Origin: Atherinomorus stipes
Taxonomy: Eukaryota; Chordata; Actinopteri; Atheriniformes; Atherinidae
Reading direction: 5' to 3'
DNA: 64,000 nucleotides
Assembly: GCA_023101725.1 (NCBI GenBank)
Contig: JALJCO010000093.1
Coordinates: 248,001 to 312,000, forward strand
The position numbers and the translations under genes were made by a program. The notes under the pieces are model-generated. The model made no database searches, had not been told where the DNA came from, and worked only from the letters and a program-made list of their open reading frames with translations. Position 1 is the stretch's first letter. Each line of letters opens with the position of its first letter. This document shows, piece after piece, positions 47,771 through 60,001 of this stretch.

Positions 47771-49799
47771 TCCTAATCTTGTCATAGGGATCAAGAGTTC
47801 ATGCTATTTGTGAATAAACTTCCCGGTTATGAGACATGTGGATGACAACTTAACATCACCGTAAAGAGACACCCCTTCCCCAAGTCATGTTGTAAATGTC
47901 TTCAGCTGGTACAGGCCAGTAAAGAGCAGGTCAAACGTATAAACTAAAGGAAGCAAATTAAGAGGTCAGTGGTTTCTTACGAAGCATTAAGTTTGTTGAA
48001 TGTGCTGGACTTGACTAATTTCAGTGCACCTTTCTCGTTAAGACAAGTGCTAATAAGTAAATGTGTGAAATGTTAATAACAACAGTGTGCCTGGCTTGAC
48101 TGTCCCTTGGGATAAACCGCCACAATAGGAGAACAACAGTAGAGCTCTTGTGCAAACAAAGCGTCCTCGAATGAAGGAGGTGTTTAAAAATCGCTCTTCA
48201 CAAACAGAATACGATCCTCCTCTCTGTCCTGCTGTCTCACCGTTACCACCTCCATCTTTTTTTGTTGTTCCCATTGCTTTTCTCCTCACTCTCCGTCTTC
48301 CTTTTTTCATCCGTCACCGTGCTGCTTAGAAACTTTTTCCCCATGTTAAACCTGGGGGGACAAATACTTGCTTCATCTTGAATCAAAGTGTGTTCTACTT
48401 TTGAAGGGTATGATCCCTGTAAGACTGGAAAGAAGAGGAGGTGCAACAGTGCTGGATATGTTTGCTGGAAAAGAGTGGCGAGGCTGGAGAAAGGGTTTGA
48501 GATTGGAGGTGGAGAGCAGAGTGATTAAAATTCATCCCACGGTGCAAACAAAAGGAGGAATGAAAAAAGGAGAGAATGCAGGAGAGAAGAGAGTGCCGGG
48601 GGTAAGAAAGATTTGGGTTGAAAAGAAGATTGTAAGCCTCAGCAGATCCCTGAACAGCACCCCCCCACCTCCCTTTCCTTGAATGACAGCCTTTTACTCT
48701 CAGCACAGTTATCCTCTGAGACAACAGAAAACAAGGGAGGGAAGGAGAGGGGGGAAAGTGAAGAGGAGGAGGAGAAGATGGATAGATGAAGAGCAAGAGG
48801 GAGCGCAGACATTAATTATTCGGCAGGCTTTTCCCCCCAAGTTTTGCCTCAGCAGCCTGAGGGGGGGGCGGGGGGGTCAACAATTGACTCAATTACAAGA
48901 CAAACTCACCAAGGGCCCTACACCACCACTCACCGCAGACCCTGCAGCTCTTGGGCAGGCTGTTGATTTTTTTTTTCACTCCCCCTCTTTTCTTTGCCGG
49001 TAAATGTTTGCCCCTCTTCAGGTGCCCCTGGCAGACGCAGGAGCTCCAGCTTACAGCTAGACTTTAACCTTTTCAGGCTCTCACCTGTTCTTCAAGATGA
49101 GACAGAGGAAGAGTAGGACTGAGGGAATGAAGAGGCAGATGAAGGGCTAGAAGCCGTCTCTTTGTCAGGCTTTATAGCACGTAATGAATAAGAAACGTCT
49201 GATGACCCAAGAGCAGGGCTTTTCGTGTCAGGTGGAATTTTCATACTGTTTGATTTGTGGTAGTAAAACTTGTACAAAAACTACTTCTGCAGTTCTTTAA
49301 AAGAATTCCTCAGGAATTTCTCTGTCCCAGGCTATTTACTCTGTTACCCAGACATTTATCGTCATTGCTGCTAAATGCATGAAGTAACTTTGCATTGTTT
49401 TCATTCTTATGCCTTTCGTTTTCAGTTTTGTTTTGCAATTTAGCAAGTTTCATCATGTAAGTCTGCTAATTATCTGGACTGTTCCCCAGAATAATTACTA
49501 ATCTTTGACTTTGGGGAACAGCTCGGCTCTATGTGAAGTTAAGAGAACAAACAACAAAACTGTCTGGCTTTCAGAGCTCTCCTTAGGAACGTGTTATAAA
49601 CTCTTTATTTAATTTGCTCTGAAAAAAATAATTGCAAAATGAATGAACAAACAAACATAATAAATAAACAAAGAATAAACCTGTTCGGATAAGATATGAC
49701 AAAAATTGAGAATGCACTTTTCCTAATAAGCATCAAAAAATAACTGAATAGATGATAAATATATAATATACTGTATGTTAATTAATTTTTTTTCTCAAC
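47771..49799. other. Unique DNA with purine-rich patches
   Basis: 48400-48900 is strongly purine-rich on the plus strand (AGGAGG/GAAG runs) and gives Arg/Glu-rich and Pro/Ser-rich frames on opposite strands. These are compositional, not genes. A G-rich run lies near 48860-48876. Confidence 0.4.
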
Positions 49800-50031
49800 A
49801 AACCTGTGAACTTTGGTCCTCAAGGGCCACTGTCCAGCAGGTTTAAGATGCTCCTCTCCTCCAACACCGTTAGGCTAACCTTTTTCAAACACATTCAAAT
49901 GTAATAGATCCAACAGCTTGCTGTGAAGTTCTGTACAATGACTTATTGATTTAAATTAGGTTTGTTGAAACAAGAAAACATCCATAACCTGCAGGACAGA
50001 GGCCCTCAAGGACTAGAGTTTGACACCCCTG
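49800..50031. mobile_element. Short hAT-type element, copy 4 (degraded)
   Basis: Same family as the copies at 12064, 12433 and 13537: GGTCCTCAAGGGCCACTGTCC at the left and GGACAGAGGCCCTCAAGGAC with TTTGACACCCCTG at the right. The left terminus is altered and no target duplication can be seen. Interior longer and more diverged than in the other copies. Confidence 0.7.
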
Positions 50032-50290
50032 ATGTAGGTGGAGAGATTATCAAGATGGCTGCTAAGAAGCAAGGCATAACCACAAGATCTTTGCCAGTGA
50101 AACAAGTAGAAACTGAAGAAAGCTTATGTAACTAGTTGCCAAATAATCCAACTCCTGTAAAATTGCAACTTATGATTTCAACACCTGTAGTTAAAACACT
50201 TTTTTTTTCAAATCTGTAAACATTAGCAGTCAGATTTTATTTTGTCTGAGCAAATGTTGGCAAGCAGTTTTCCCCCATTTTCCCCGCGGG

Positions 50291-50682
50291 TAGGGATGTA
50301 GCAATTCCCGTTAAAACGGTTAACCGTGATCAAATTCCCAAAGATTGGTAATACCATTTCAAATTTTAATCATTGTTAAAACCGTGACTGATTACTGCAC
50401 TTTGAAAAACTCCCAGTGATGCTGCTCATTGGCTGGAAAAGCAGCAGCAGTCACAGTTTGCAATGTTTAATTTATGAAAACATGGTGGAAGGCAAAAAGG
50501 TGGACAGTTCCCTTGAGATTTTTTCCCCCTTTTAAAAAGGAAAAAGTAGACATTTAGACCCATTTTGGATGTTTTTAAAGATGCTGGAGGGTATTTCTGT
50601 TAAACCACAATTAAAAATGATCACCGTGATCATTTTTGTCACAATAACCGTGATATTAAATCTTCATATCGTTACATCCCGA
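50291..50682 (-). mobile_element. 392-bp inverted-repeat element, copy 2
   Basis: Ends TAGGGATGTAGC and CGTTACATCCCGA; related over its length to the reverse complement of 27050-27440. Flanks CCCGCGGG (50283-50290) and CCTGAGGG (50683-50690) agree at 6 of 8 positions, supporting an 8-bp target duplication and hAT membership. Non-coding; a 93-codon frame crossing its right end is spurious. Confidence 0.78.
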
Positions 50683-50798
50683 CCTGAGGGTGCCGACAGG
50701 TCACGGGGAAAGAGGAAAATACTGTTTAATCTTTTTGGACATGACAAGTTTTATACTGAGTGTATCCACCGGCGTCCAGTGCAGCATGTTGGAGAGGC

Positions 50799-50826
50799 GT
50801 TTTTTTTTTTTTTTTTTTTTTTTTTA
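50799..50826. repeat. T homopolymer run
   Basis: About 27 T residues. Could be the tail of an unrecognised retro-insertion on the minus strand, but no target duplication is evident. Confidence 0.9.
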
Positions 50827-51395
50827 ATCCAATCCGCTGTTTGGAAATAACCTCCATGTTAAAACTCTGATGACGCATGTTTATTCAGCTGTTTTTGTCG
50901 TGGATCTTTCATTTATATTTTCATAATGGTACTAAACCATTTTAAAAAGATGATTTGCTTTTTTGAATACAGTATATCTACCAAACAAGCTAGTGGACAT
51001 ACTTTTTCTCAATTGCAGCTCTTTTATAAGGCCATTTATTTTAAATTGGATTTTATATCTCTAATTGCACTGACTGAACTATTTTAAAAAGTTTTGTTCC
51101 TGTTTATTTTTACATGTTTGACTGAGGAGGTCAGGCTGTTGTTTTTCCCCTCAGTTTCAGCATTTTATTATTTTACATTTATTTAACTGCACTGACTGAA
51201 CCAGGGGAAGTTTCTTTATGTTTTACATAGTGAGCAAGCTTGTGAAGCTGGTTTAAGACTGTTAAAGTTTATTTAAGATTGGTATGTGTGAGCACAGTTG
51301 TTGAATAAGGAATTCAGTACATTTATCTTTTTTTAAAAACCAGGTAAAAAATTTTTAAAGCCAAGTCTGATGTTGCCTTGCACAAAAGAATGATC

Positions 51396-52586
51396 TAGAG
51401 CTGCAGCTAGCGATTATTTTAATAGTCGATTAATCTACCCCTGTAATCAATCGATTTATCGGATAAGCTCTATGTTTTTAAAGATCTGACTGAGATGTAG
51501 CGGAATAATAATGAGTCCAAACTGGCACCAAAGACTGTGGCTGACACGCAACGGATAGGTGCATTACTGCCACCCTCTGGTAGGGAGTGTCCAGAAATAA
51601 CTTATACGGACCGGAAGTAGGGCTGAGCGATTGCATTTTAGTAATATCCCGATATTTTTATGGCATGTCAAGATACACAATATGTATCTCAATATTTTAC
51701 CTTAGCCTTGAATTAATGCTTTGATGCATATAATCACATTCGTAAGTTGATTCTGTGTCTGCAATAAACATTACTGTTCATACTGCAATAATATTTGCTG
51801 ATTTTAAACATTCATGCCAAAAGGGTGAAATCATAACTAAACAAATTGATCAAAACTGTATTGAACAGTTAAAGCAGTGCAATAAACACCATGTAATTAA
51901 AAACAAACAAAACAAACAAACAAACAAAAACAAAGTGCCTATGACTACTGTTATGCCTTTTGGTAAAAGAACCAGATAATTAGTTCATGGTGTGAACTAT
52001 TCACATTTAAAAAGGGAATAAATAAGTTGATAGCTACTAAAAGTAAATTATTTCATGCTGGAAAAAAAAAGTTACAATGTTTGGATTTCAGATCTAATCT
52101 GTTTGACACATCTTCCTAAAAAGCTCTTTGTTAAAACGTATGCTCAGTTATGCGAGTAAGTGAGTGCTCTCATCTTACCGAGGATCTTTGTTGTTTTTTC
52201 TCCGACAATGTTGTGAGCGCGCTATCAGAGAAACCAGTGAGGAAACAACTCATGTGTGCGCCAAATATGTTCTACACGCGTGAGCCTCGGTGCTGTGTAC
52301 GTGTGTTAATTCCAGTAGTTAGTTGGCTGAAATTCTTCATCTGCAGCAAGTGGAGCTCTGCCAGAGAAGCTGCTACGGCTGGGCACATGACGTAGCACGT
52401 AGCACAGGTGATGTACACAAATAGGTGCGCAAAGTGCGCTTGTCTATCGTAACCGGAAGCAGTTTATACAGACCGGAAGCAATGCATGAAATGGGACTTT
52501 AAAAGGTTAAACAAAGCATCGATTACTAAAATATTAATTGATCATTTTTTTCTAATTGAATAATTCGATCAATTGTTTCAGCCCTA
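51396..52586. mobile_element. hAT-type element, 1.19 kb, perfect 8-bp duplication
   Basis: Left end TAGAGCTGCAGCTAGCGATT and right end CAATTGTTTCAGCCCTA, which are inverted repeats with some changes, each followed by ATTAAT/ATCGAT-rich subterminal sequence. A perfect 8-bp target duplication GAATGATC flanks it (51388-51395 and 52587-52594). No transposase is present. Inside, TAGGGCTGAGCGATTGC at 51618 looks like the start of a second element nested in it. Confidence 0.88.
51618..52451. mobile_element. Possible nested element inside the 51396 element
   Basis: Starts TAGGGCTGAGCGATTGC, a familiar hAT-type terminus, directly after ACCGGAAG (51610-51617). ACCGGAAG occurs again at 52452-52459, which would be a perfect 8-bp duplication. 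The right terminus does not show the expected CAGCCCTA end, so the boundary is uncertain. Confidence 0.4.
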
Positions 52587-52654
52587 GAATGATCCCAGTC
52601 CGTTTCCACACAACAAGGTGTGCCGTCAAACAATACCATGCTGTTTTTTCCCTC

Positions 52655-52731
52655 CTTTACTGTATCAGTATCGGATCGATATCTGCAGATACCGAAATAT
52701 CAAATATCGGTATGGGATCAGTGCATCCCTA
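52655..52731 (-). mobile_element. Terminal fragment of another DNA element
   Basis: ATCAGTATCGGATCGATATC, then ATATCGGTATGGGATCAGTG and the end GCATCCCTA. Read in reverse this begins TAGGGATGCACTGATCCC, an end typical of a common fish DNA element as I recall it. The other end is not found. Confidence 0.45.
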
Positions 52732-54050
52732 GTTATAATGCAAGAATATCTATGTAAATGCCCGTGTTAAAAGAATAATGTAAAAAATAAAACTTGCCTT
52801 GAACTGTGTTACATTTTAATGGCACAGTGTCTCAACACTGTGCCAAACAAAACAAAAACAAAAACAATGCTTTACTTCCTGTATTTGCCAGCGGAGTGAT
52901 ATTATCTGCTGCTACATGCACGAAGGAGTTTGATGAAAATATACAGTCAAAACTATGGCCTTTTGAAAACAATTTAGAATTTGTGTCATCAAACGAACCA
53001 TCATCATATCTTTATGAACTGGAATACGCAGACAAAGTTAGTAACACTGCCACCTGGAAAGAAAGTATGATTATGCATCTAGTGAGAAACCATTCCCTCA
53101 AAATGTAAAGCATAATTTGTGGTCCAAGGCCATTTTTATTTAGCACTGTTTATGTAGCATTATTTCATTAACACGTGCATTTACATAGATAGTCTTGGGT
53201 TATAACTTATTTGCCTAGGGTGTTTTGTGGGGATTGTGGTTAATAGGAAGTGGTTCCTATTAACTTGGGTTAGCCTTAGCATCAACGACCTTCTGCAACT
53301 AGAATAACTGGATGGGATATGTTAAAACTCTCCAGTGATAAATTGTACTCTGGCTAACTCAAAAATGAGGCCCTATATCAAAAATTACAAGCTATCCCTT
53401 TCATGAAACTTCCTATTTACAAAATGATAAAATAAAGTAGCATTACTTATTAATCAAAGTAAGGCTACTTTTGGTATAAAGTTATCTGATTCAAATGTTT
53501 GCTAAAGTGGCTGAGTAGCATTTTTGACTTTTGCAAAGATAAGATACCAGATTTCCAGATGATTTTGCAACAAACAACAAATAACGGTTTATGTAAGTGT
53601 CTACCATTGTTCTTTATCACCCATTCCTCACTGTATCAGGCGATACAATGAAAATGGGATTTCATATAAAGCTCTTTTTGCCTTTACTTGTCATTAAAAA
53701 CACGGCTAAAGCATAGTGCTTCCTGTTGACTTTGTCCTTTTCTTAGTTTTTCCATCAACTTGGGTTTCTTTGTCACTCTCTGAGTATTTCTTTGTTCTTC
53801 TGTCCCTTCTGATTTCTCCTCATTCCTTCTTTTTGGAAGACAAAGGAGGGCATACACAGACTTTGAGTCACCCACTGCACAGCATCACTGTCGCCAGATT
53901 TTTTTTCCCCATCTCAAGTGAATCATCCTAGCTTTTTTTTCTCTCCTCCCTCTCTATGGGAGACAGTGGTAATTAGTTTTTATATGATTTATGTAAGAAC
54001 TTTTGTTTTAAAGCTTTTGCAAATTGGTTTATAACTAGAGATACTTAAAG
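52732..54050. other. Unique DNA, no gene recognised
   Basis: A 100-codon plus-strand frame (52806-53108) has no domain features. Nothing else is recognised. Confidence 0.4.
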
Positions 54051-54291
54051 GCAAGGCAAGTTTATTTGTATAACATTTCATGTGCAGGACAATTCAAAGT
54101 GCTTTACATAAAACATAAGCATTACAGCGGGATGCAAAAGGGAGAAAAAAAATTAAGAATAAAAATTAGTAGCATGATTAAAAATTAAAAACATTAAAAA
54201 CATTTAATATTAAAAAGAGAGAATATAGAGACATGCAGATTTTAACTTTTGAGTAAAATCTATGTAAATGCAGCAGAGAACAGGTGGGTCT

Positions 54292-54998
54292 TCAACCTGA
54301 ATTTAAATAAACTAAGTGTTTCAGCTGATCTGAGACTTTCTGTGGGAGTTTGTTCCAGACATGTGGAACATAGAAGCTGAACGCATCTTCTCCATGTCTG
54401 GTTCTGACTCTGGGAACTGATAAAAGACTGGATCCAGATGACCTGAGGGGTCTAGCAGGTTCATACTGGGTCAAGAGGTCACTGATGTATTTTGGGCCTA
54501 AACTATTCAGAGCTTTATAGATCAGTAACAGAACTTTAAAGTCTATTGTCTGACGGACCGGCAGCCAGTGTAAAGACCTAAGAACTGGACTGATGTGATC
54601 CACTTTTCTGGTCTTAGTGAGAACTCGGGCAGCAGAGTTCTGAATGAGCTGCAGCTGTTTACCTGATTTTTTTTAGGTAGACCAGTAAAGACGCTGTTAC
54701 AGTAATCAAGCCGACTGAAGATGAATGCATGAACTAGTTTTTCCAGATTTTCCTGAGACATCAGATCTTTTATCCTTGAGATGTTCTTCAGGTGATAGTC
54801 GGCTGATTTAGTGATTGCCTTGATGTGTTTTTCAAAGTTTTGGTCCGAGTCCATCACTACACCCAGATTTCTGGCCTGATTGGTGGTTTTTAGGTGTTTG
54901 GACTGAAGTTCTGTGACAACCTGCTGTCGTTTCTTTTTGGCTCCAAAAACAATCACCTCAGTTTTGTTTTTGTTCAGCTGAAGAAAGTTGAGGCACAT
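54292..54998 (-). pseudogene. L2-type ORF2 C-terminal region
   Basis: Two overlapping frames continue the LINE ORF2. 54543-54998 reads NLGVVMDSDQNFEKHI and FIFSRLDYCNSVFTGLPKK, the region after the polymerase palm. 54292-54603 reads LRSLHWLPVRQTIDFK, YKALNSLGPKYISDLL and PHVWNKLPQKV, the conserved C-terminal block shared with the fragment at 19668. The overlap in different frames shows a frameshift near 54600. The terminal block has no known catalytic role and is probably involved in RNA or tail recognition. Confidence 0.88.
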
Positions 54999-55046
54999 CC
55001 AGTCATTAATCTCCTCAATGCATTTACCAAAAGCCTGTACAAGGCC

Positions 55047-55370
55047 TCAGTCTCCTGGTGACACTGTAATATATATCTGTGTGTCATCTGCGTAGCTTTG
55101 GTAACTAACATTGTTGTTCTTTATAACCTGGGCCAGTGGGAGCATGTAGATGTTAAACAGAGGAGGCCCCAGGATAGAGCCCTGGGGGACTCCATAGGTC
55201 ATTTTTGTCTGCTCAGATGTAAAATTACCTACTGACACAAAGTACTTCCTGTTCTCCAGGTACTGTACGTTTTGAACCAGTTTAGTACAGAACTAGAGAG
55301 ACCCACCTACTTCTCCAGACGTTGGAGTAATATAACGTGGTCAACTGTATCAAATGCAACACTGAGATCC
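55047..55370 (-). pseudogene. L2-type reverse transcriptase fragment
   Basis: Polymerase core of the LINE. The frame 55047-55238 shows GVPQGSILGPPLFNIY and then YADDTQIY, the two most conserved blocks, the second holding the catalytic Asp pair. Just upstream (about 55325-55370) a reading in another frame gives the LLDLS-FDTVDH type motif with the first catalytic Asp. A frameshift separates these and another separates this piece from the rest of ORF2, so no functional enzyme is encoded. Confidence 0.88.
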
Positions 55371-55395
55371 AGTAAAACCAACACTGACATTTGCA

Positions 55396-55770
55396 CAAAA
55401 GAATGGCTACATGAATTTCAAACTAAAAGAGAACATTTGTCTAAAAGCTCTGTCCTCAGCACTCCTTTCTGAGAAATCTTTAGGCATTCAATAAAAGCAT
55501 AAAAAGGGAAATTAGTTGTAAAGTCAACCTATTTGAGTTGTTGTACTGTTGTTGTTCAGTTTTCATATGTTTATATTGAGTGTTAAAGGTGAATCTTAAA
55601 TATAATATGAAGTATGTAAACATTTAATTATTTTGCTACAGTATTTTTTTTTTAGAAAAGACGGCTTGATAGGTTTGTTTTCTGCCTTTTGGCTTGTTCC
55701 ATGTGCTCTCTTATATTGTGCTACCATCATATGTGTTAATTAAATTGTTCACATTAACTGTTTATGTCAC
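55396..55770. other. Unique AT-rich spacer
   Basis: No gene or repeat recognised between the LINE and the next DNA element. Confidence 0.4.
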
Positions 55771-55774
55771 TTAA

Positions 55775-56438
55775 AGGTTGAATATGGAACTTTTTTATTA
55801 AAAGCTATATTTTTAAAAAAATAATACCTCCACAGGTCGTTTGGGGGTGTACAGAATGAAAGTACAACATTTCCCAGAAAAATTATATTTAGCCTAAAAA
55901 TAATTATAAAATAAATTTTGACGGGTTCGATAATGGCATTTTATTTACGTCTATAAGCCAATACACGCCGCCATTGCGGGTTGCCAAATGCGATCTCTGT
56001 GTGGAAACAATATTTCGGTCATAGTCAGGCCTGTGCAGGGAAAAACCGTGGAGATGACGAGTGAAGCAGCTGCTTCAGAGCCCTGGAGATGTTGTTATCT
56101 GTTTCTGAGGAGGAGTGACCTGAGAAGAGCAAAACCTGGAGTAAATTTAGGTGAAGACTTCACTAAATGGACCCACATAAACGTTTTCCACGGAGTAAAA
56201 CACAGAGAAGGCGACTTTCCTCCTGGATCGGTAAGCTAGCTTGTTTGCTAACATGGCTAACGTTAGCTGTCGGTTATAAACTCCTCTGTGTTACTTGTTG
56301 GACATGCTGCTGCAGACTGTTACTTGCGTATCGGCAGTGAGCCTGGCATCCCAGCGGCTGGAGTTGTTTTTCTGCCGTTGCAACTACAACCTAGACACAC
56401 GTGATGTCGCTGTTCTGTCCGTATTCCATATTCAACCT
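55775..56438. mobile_element. TTAA-target element, 664 bp, complete
   Basis: Ends AGGTTGAATATGGAA and TTCCATATTCAACCT are perfect 15-bp inverted repeats, flanked on both sides by TTAA (55771-55774 and 56439-56442). Target choice fits piggyBac or Kolobok. It contains an 83-codon frame (55988-56239) ending at a GGATCG|GTAAGC donor-like site; its LGEDFTKW motif slightly resembles a conserved region I recall in fish repeat-borne frames, so it may be a leftover coding exon of the parent element. A one-ended relative lies at 3233. Confidence 0.9.
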
Positions 56439-56442
56439 TTAA

Positions 56443-57858
56443 TGGCTGCAGAGTAAGATATTTGAGGATTAAAAGGTATTGTGCACTGCATGATGTTATA
56501 TAGCTTATGTACACCAAGTTTGCCTTTTTTAAATTAGATGTCTCTTTTCGAATTTCACAAATCCTTTTTTATTACAGAGCAAGTCAGGTGACAAATAAAT
56601 GAGCCACATTTGGCCACATATCTGGTCAGATATAAGTGTCTAGCCTTTAGAATTTTGTGCAGTTGGACTTGTGCAGAACTCTTGCATTTTTTTGTCATTA
56701 CATACAGAAATACTGTATGCATTTGCATAAAAAATTGGAAGTGAGATTTCATTTTTAAAAGGTGAGATACACAGAATGATATGTTTTTTTATGCCATCAG
56801 AAGAATCACTAAGAGCACTAATGGTTGTTCACTTATGTTCACCTCACCAAAGACCCATGTTAGAGTAGGAAAAGATGTGAGAAAAGAGGTTTTTGGCATT
56901 GATTGCACATCATTCTTTCAAGATAATTCCTCAATTGGTGTTTTGATGGTGGAGGTTGACAGTGCGGTCCAAACATGCCACTTTTCATATAGGTTCACAT
57001 CAGCCCAAGAGTCACATAATTTTCATACGTCATTAACTTCCCTCTTCAGTAATGCAACATTAGTAATCTTAAAGAACAACAAAGATCCTGTACGGGAGCC
57101 TCTGGTGTTGAACAGGGCAGCAGGGTTTGTTTTGGAATGACTGATTTTAAATGTGACAAGACACAAGTCAGTGATAAAAACTCCTGGGTATTGGAAGGTT
57201 TTGGGATGAATGGAGCCAATAAAATATCCTGGCACAAGCTTGTGTGTGTGTGTGCGTGTGTCTGCTCATCTTTAGTGAGCCATTCAGCCTGCTGACGTAA
57301 ACTCTGCCCTTTTTATTGTGTTAGCCACATCCAGTTGCTGGGTCATTCGGTCCATCAGCCACCCTCTTGGCATTATGTGTGTCTTTGTTGGCTTGTATAT
57401 CTTTACCTGTGCACATATTCATCTCTCTTCAGGCTATGTATCGTAGTTTATGCATAAATATTTGTGCACTGTGTATACAGTATGCATGTGTGTTTGCGTA
57501 CCAGAGTCGGTGGGTGTTTGTCTGTGAATTTTGTTAACGTGCTCGATGCACATCACTGAGCACTGCAAGGAGATGCGTCGTGGAATTCAGAGCTGAGCAG
57601 CGTTGAAAGGGAGCCCCTTCCTCATGCATGGGATCAATGTTTACATGCACAAATAGCAGAAAGTCTCTGTGGCTGCAAAACTTTTCCAGCATTGTTCTGA
57701 TGTCGACTGCAACATTTGGACGATATTGAAATGCCTTCATAAAAAAAAAACCTGATGTGTGGTGCACCCTTGATTGTTTATGGGAGAGATGCTTTAATAA
57801 ATGGTAATTAGTTTTAATTTGAATTCAAAATAGAGATAATATCTGATTCATTTATTTA
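56443..57858. other. Unique DNA, no gene recognised
   Basis: Includes an unusually long plus-strand frame for this AT-rich sequence (56781-57140, 119 codons) with no recognised domain, and a (TG)n run near 57241-57258. Confidence 0.35.
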
Positions 57859-60001
57859 GATGAAAATCAAATTTTTCCGCTCCCGTCCCTTTTCCCCCCT
57901 CCCTGGCCTGGCATGGTCGAGCGCCCCCAGGGGCCGAGGCTGGCCCCTCTGTGGTGAACGCCAGACGCCGGGCCGTGGGGGCGGCCATGCCTGCCCCTTC
58001 TGCCCTGGGGGGATCCCGGGAGGCAGGGGTACCTAATGCCGGTAACGGCTCTTCTTCCAGGGGGGGAATTCATATACCCCCCTGGTCTCCTTTCCCAAGA
58101 CCCTCCCCCCCCCCCCCCCCCCTGCTCTACCTCACACACACACACGTAGGGTTTTGGGGAGGGTGCGTGTCAAGCGGGCGTGGTGAGGGAGGGCACCAAA
58201 AGTGCCTTTGCTTGCCACGTCTAGAGACAGCCTGCTCCCCAGTTTTAACCACACTTAGACACCTAAACACATAAAATAACAACAGCTCACAACCACTTCT
58301 GAGGGGCGGGCCATATAGTGTGTGGAAGGAGGGAGGGGCCGGTTGGGGGGTCATGCCCCCTACGCGACCCCACTCCCGGCATGACTTGGCACTGCCCCTT
58401 AGTTTTAACTGCAAACAACACACATCTTACACACACAGTCATGAGCGGGGGGTGGGGGGGGGGGGGGGCAGGGTCCTTTCATACCCCGGTCTCCCGGGCG
58501 CTACTGGGGGAGGGGGGGGGACAGTGGCTGCTTCACGCGCCAGTGGTTAAGGCTGGCTGCATTGCGGGGGAACTGCTGGCCTGGGGGATGCCTGGCCTGC
58601 TGCGTCCGGGGGTGGGGGATGGGGGTGGTGGTGGGGGGGGGGACGTGTTGGGGGCTTGGAGCTCACGGCTCCTTCCCCGGCCCGAGCTACCACTCAGGAG
58701 GCACGAGGGCATGGGCAAGAGAGAGGTGGGTATGTAAGAATAATGAATGAGAGTGTGAAAGAGGAAATGTGGGAGGGAGGAACTTGGGCTGGAAGAGGGA
58801 GGAGATGTGGGTAAGTGGTTGGAGGAAAGGGGGGATGGAGGAAGGAGTGGCATGCTCGTGAGTGTCTAGTAGGGATGGTCATGAGGGGCTGAAGGAAGGA
58901 AGGGCGGGAGTGTGATAGGTCAGAGGGATGGGCGGGGCTGGACATGTAAGGGGGGGACTGTATGGGGTATTGGGGGTATAGGGAGGTGGGGGCGTATGTG
59001 TGGGGGGGTAGGGAGGGGTTGGTGCAGCTATGTGGGGGGAGTGCATGTGTGTGTTAGAGGGTATGAGGAGGTGGGGGTAGGTGTGGACGGTAGAGGGAGG
59101 AGAGTGTTGGGGGTGGAGGGAGGAGTGAGTGTGGGTATGTAAGGTCGGAGAGCGGAGTGGGTGGGTGTATGTGTGTGTGTGGGGGGTACACGGAGGTGTT
59201 GGGTAGGGCTGGGCGGTGTGGGCGGAGGTTCGTATCTCGGTGTTCGTGCCGGGCATCTTGGTGTCGGTGTGGTGCGGTGTGGCTGCGGGTTGGTTGGGGG
59301 CCGGGCGCTTTGGTGGGGGGTGCGGTTTTGTTTGTGGCTTCCGGGGCTTTTTGTGCGGGGCGGGCGCAGGGGGGATCTGTATCTTGTATGTGGTTGCTCT
59401 TGCGGTATTGATGTCTTGGGTGCCCGTGTCTCGATGCGGGGGCGGTGGCGGTATATCTTTCAGCCCTAGTGTTGGGGTAGGTGTGTGGGGAGTGTGTGTG
59501 TGAGCGTGGTGGCGGGGTAGGGGGTGGTAGAGGTGGTGGCGCCCTGGTGTCAGGTGTGTGGGGCAGGGACGTTGGGGTGGGGGCTGGCCTGCCCTGGGGG
59601 GCGTCGTCTGGGGGGTCCGGTCCTCCTGGGTTTCGGTTGGGCCGCCCGGGTCCGGGGGGGGGGGTGGCTGCTCCTGGGCGCTTGGGCCCTGGGCCCGGCG
59701 CTGTCTCCGCTCCGGGGGACGCCCGGCGCCCGGTGGGGTCGGCAGCTGCTGGTCTTGGTCCGCTGGGGCCTGGGCCCCCAGACTGCAGGGGGCTCCGGCT
59801 GGGGCCGCCTTTTGCCGCCCTTCGGGGGATGCATGTCCGCTCTTTGGGGGGGGTAGCTGGGATCTGGGCCTCTGGGTGGCTGCTGGGGGCCTGGGTCGTG
59901 AGCCTTGCGGGCTTTCTCCTCCTTGCAGAGACGAGGTTGCATCTGCATGACTGTATCACCACGGAGCACCCTTTATTATGCATGTTGACACTGTGACACT
60001 G

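Larger units (their letters stand above)
54055..55395 (-). mobile_element. L2-type LINE, 5'-truncated and frameshifted
   Basis: Non-LTR retrotransposon read on the minus strand. Its 3' tail is at 54055-54120 (CAAGGCAAGTTTATTTGTAT and CAAAGTGCTTTACATAAAAC on the plus strand). Going 5' from there, frames cover the ORF2 C-terminus, a middle region and the polymerase, in three separate pieces. The sequence breaks near 55395 within the polymerase, so the endonuclease and 5' UTR are missing. Orientation, motif order and tail all agree with the L2 clade common in fish. Confidence 0.9.

Noticed and set aside
48395..49003. Overlapping frames of 104-133 codons on both strands
   Set aside because: Purine-rich DNA lacks stops in several frames; products are Arg/Glu/Gly-rich or Pro/Ser-rich without domains.
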